A DNA stretch of 5,234 bases from Enteractinococcus helveticum (lineage in GTDB: Bacteria; Actinomycetota; Actinomycetes; Actinomycetales; Micrococcaceae): the NCBI RefSeq assembly GCF_020742345.1, contig NZ_DYXC01000108.1, forward strand, positions 1 through 5,234, written 5' to 3'. Made by a program: the position numbers and the translations under genes. Shown in pieces: positions 4,879 through 5,234 of the stretch (the first letter of the stretch is position 1; the number at the start of each line of letters is the position of its first letter). The notes below the pieces were generated by a model. The model was not told the DNA's origin, did no database searches, and saw nothing but the letters and a program-made list of their open reading frames with translations.

Positions 4879-5234
4879 TTATTCGGGCAGGGTGAGTAGG
4901 TGTTCTATCATCTCTGCTACGCCGTCGTCATCACAGGCCGGTGCCACGACGTTGGCTTCTACAAAGAGGGCCGGATTTCCGGAGGCCACCGCATAACCGG
5001 TGCCTGCCCAGCGCAGCATTTGTTCGTCGTTGCGTTGATCTCCGAACGCTACAACATCATTGGCATGAATACCCAGGCTGGCGGCATAGTCGGCCAGGGT
5101 GGAGGCCTTGTGAATGTCGCCGCGGGAAATTTCTAATAGGGCCACCCCGGGAACCGAATGGGTGACCTGCACCAGGGTGCCAAAATGCGAGCGCACAGCC
5201 AACAGTAGGTCATCTGGGTCGTGGCCGTTGACCT
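4879..5234 (-). CDS. Cof-type HAD-IIB family hydrolase (partial, N-terminus outside window)
   Basis: About 118 C-terminal residues of a haloacid dehalogenase superfamily phosphatase of the Cof/YidA type, cytoplasmic enzymes that dephosphorylate sugar phosphates, flavin precursors or similar small molecules. Visible are LLEISRGDIHKAS with the motif III lysine, the motif IV sequence VVAFGDQRNDEQML with its GD-x-x-ND Mg-binding acidic residues, the following GTGYAVASGNP stretch (family form Gly-x-A-x-x-N-A) and a DDDGVAEMIEHLL end typical of the family. The nucleophile motif DxD and most of the cap domain lie beyond the right edge, so substrate and activity cannot be judged. The frame is open to the window edge. 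It converges on the LCP-like gene with a 32-bp gap. Confidence 0.9.
   Translation of the reverse strand, partial: VNGHDPDDLLLAVRSHFGTLVQVTHSVPGVALLEISRGDIHKASTLADYAASLGIHANDVVAFGDQRNDEQMLRWAGTGYAVASGNPALFVEANVVAPACDDDGVAEMIEHLLTLPE

Overview
The window looks like a chromosomal segment from a moderately GC-rich (high-50s % by eye) actinobacterium, most likely a member of the Micrococcales (Micrococcaceae-like). The reasons are a DUF6318-type lipoprotein, start codons carrying TAnnnT boxes at leaderless spacing, ATGA gene overlaps, and the style of the Tag, Ogt and sigma proteins. The genus call is inference; no rRNA or other marker is present. No mobile element, tRNA, rRNA or CRISPR array is visible.

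Layout, left to right. (1) At 1-480 (minus), the N-terminal part of a secreted lipoprotein runs off the left edge. (2) At 481-712 there is an intergenic stretch with a perfect 7-bp dyad that contains a DnaA-box-like nonamer, and a possible terminator. (3) At 713-2537 (minus) lies a tight three-gene operon, transcribed in the order ECF-type sigma factor, O6-alkylguanine-DNA alkyltransferase (ogt), 3-methyladenine DNA glycosylase I (tag). Both junctions are 4-bp ATGA overlaps. This is a compact alkylation-repair unit headed by its own sigma factor, without an Ada-type regulator or an anti-sigma gene in view. (4) At 2615-4036 (minus) there is a class-3 aldehyde dehydrogenase homologue with an intact reading frame in which every catalytic residue I can place is substituted. 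(5) At 4109-4846 (plus), divergent from it across a 72-bp gap, is a membrane-anchored protein that keeps the ends of a LytR-CpsA-Psr (LCP) domain but lacks its catalytic signature. (6) At 4879-5234 (minus), converging on it, is the C-terminal part of a Cof-type HAD hydrolase that runs off the right edge.

The most interesting content is the divergent pair at 2615-4846. Two enzyme-fold proteins, both apparently without catalytic residues and both open end to end, face each other across a short region, and each has a TAnnnT box exactly 7 nt before its ATG. The second is the sigma-ogt-tag operon, whose glycosylase also lacks most of the zinc-binding residues known from E. coli Tag.
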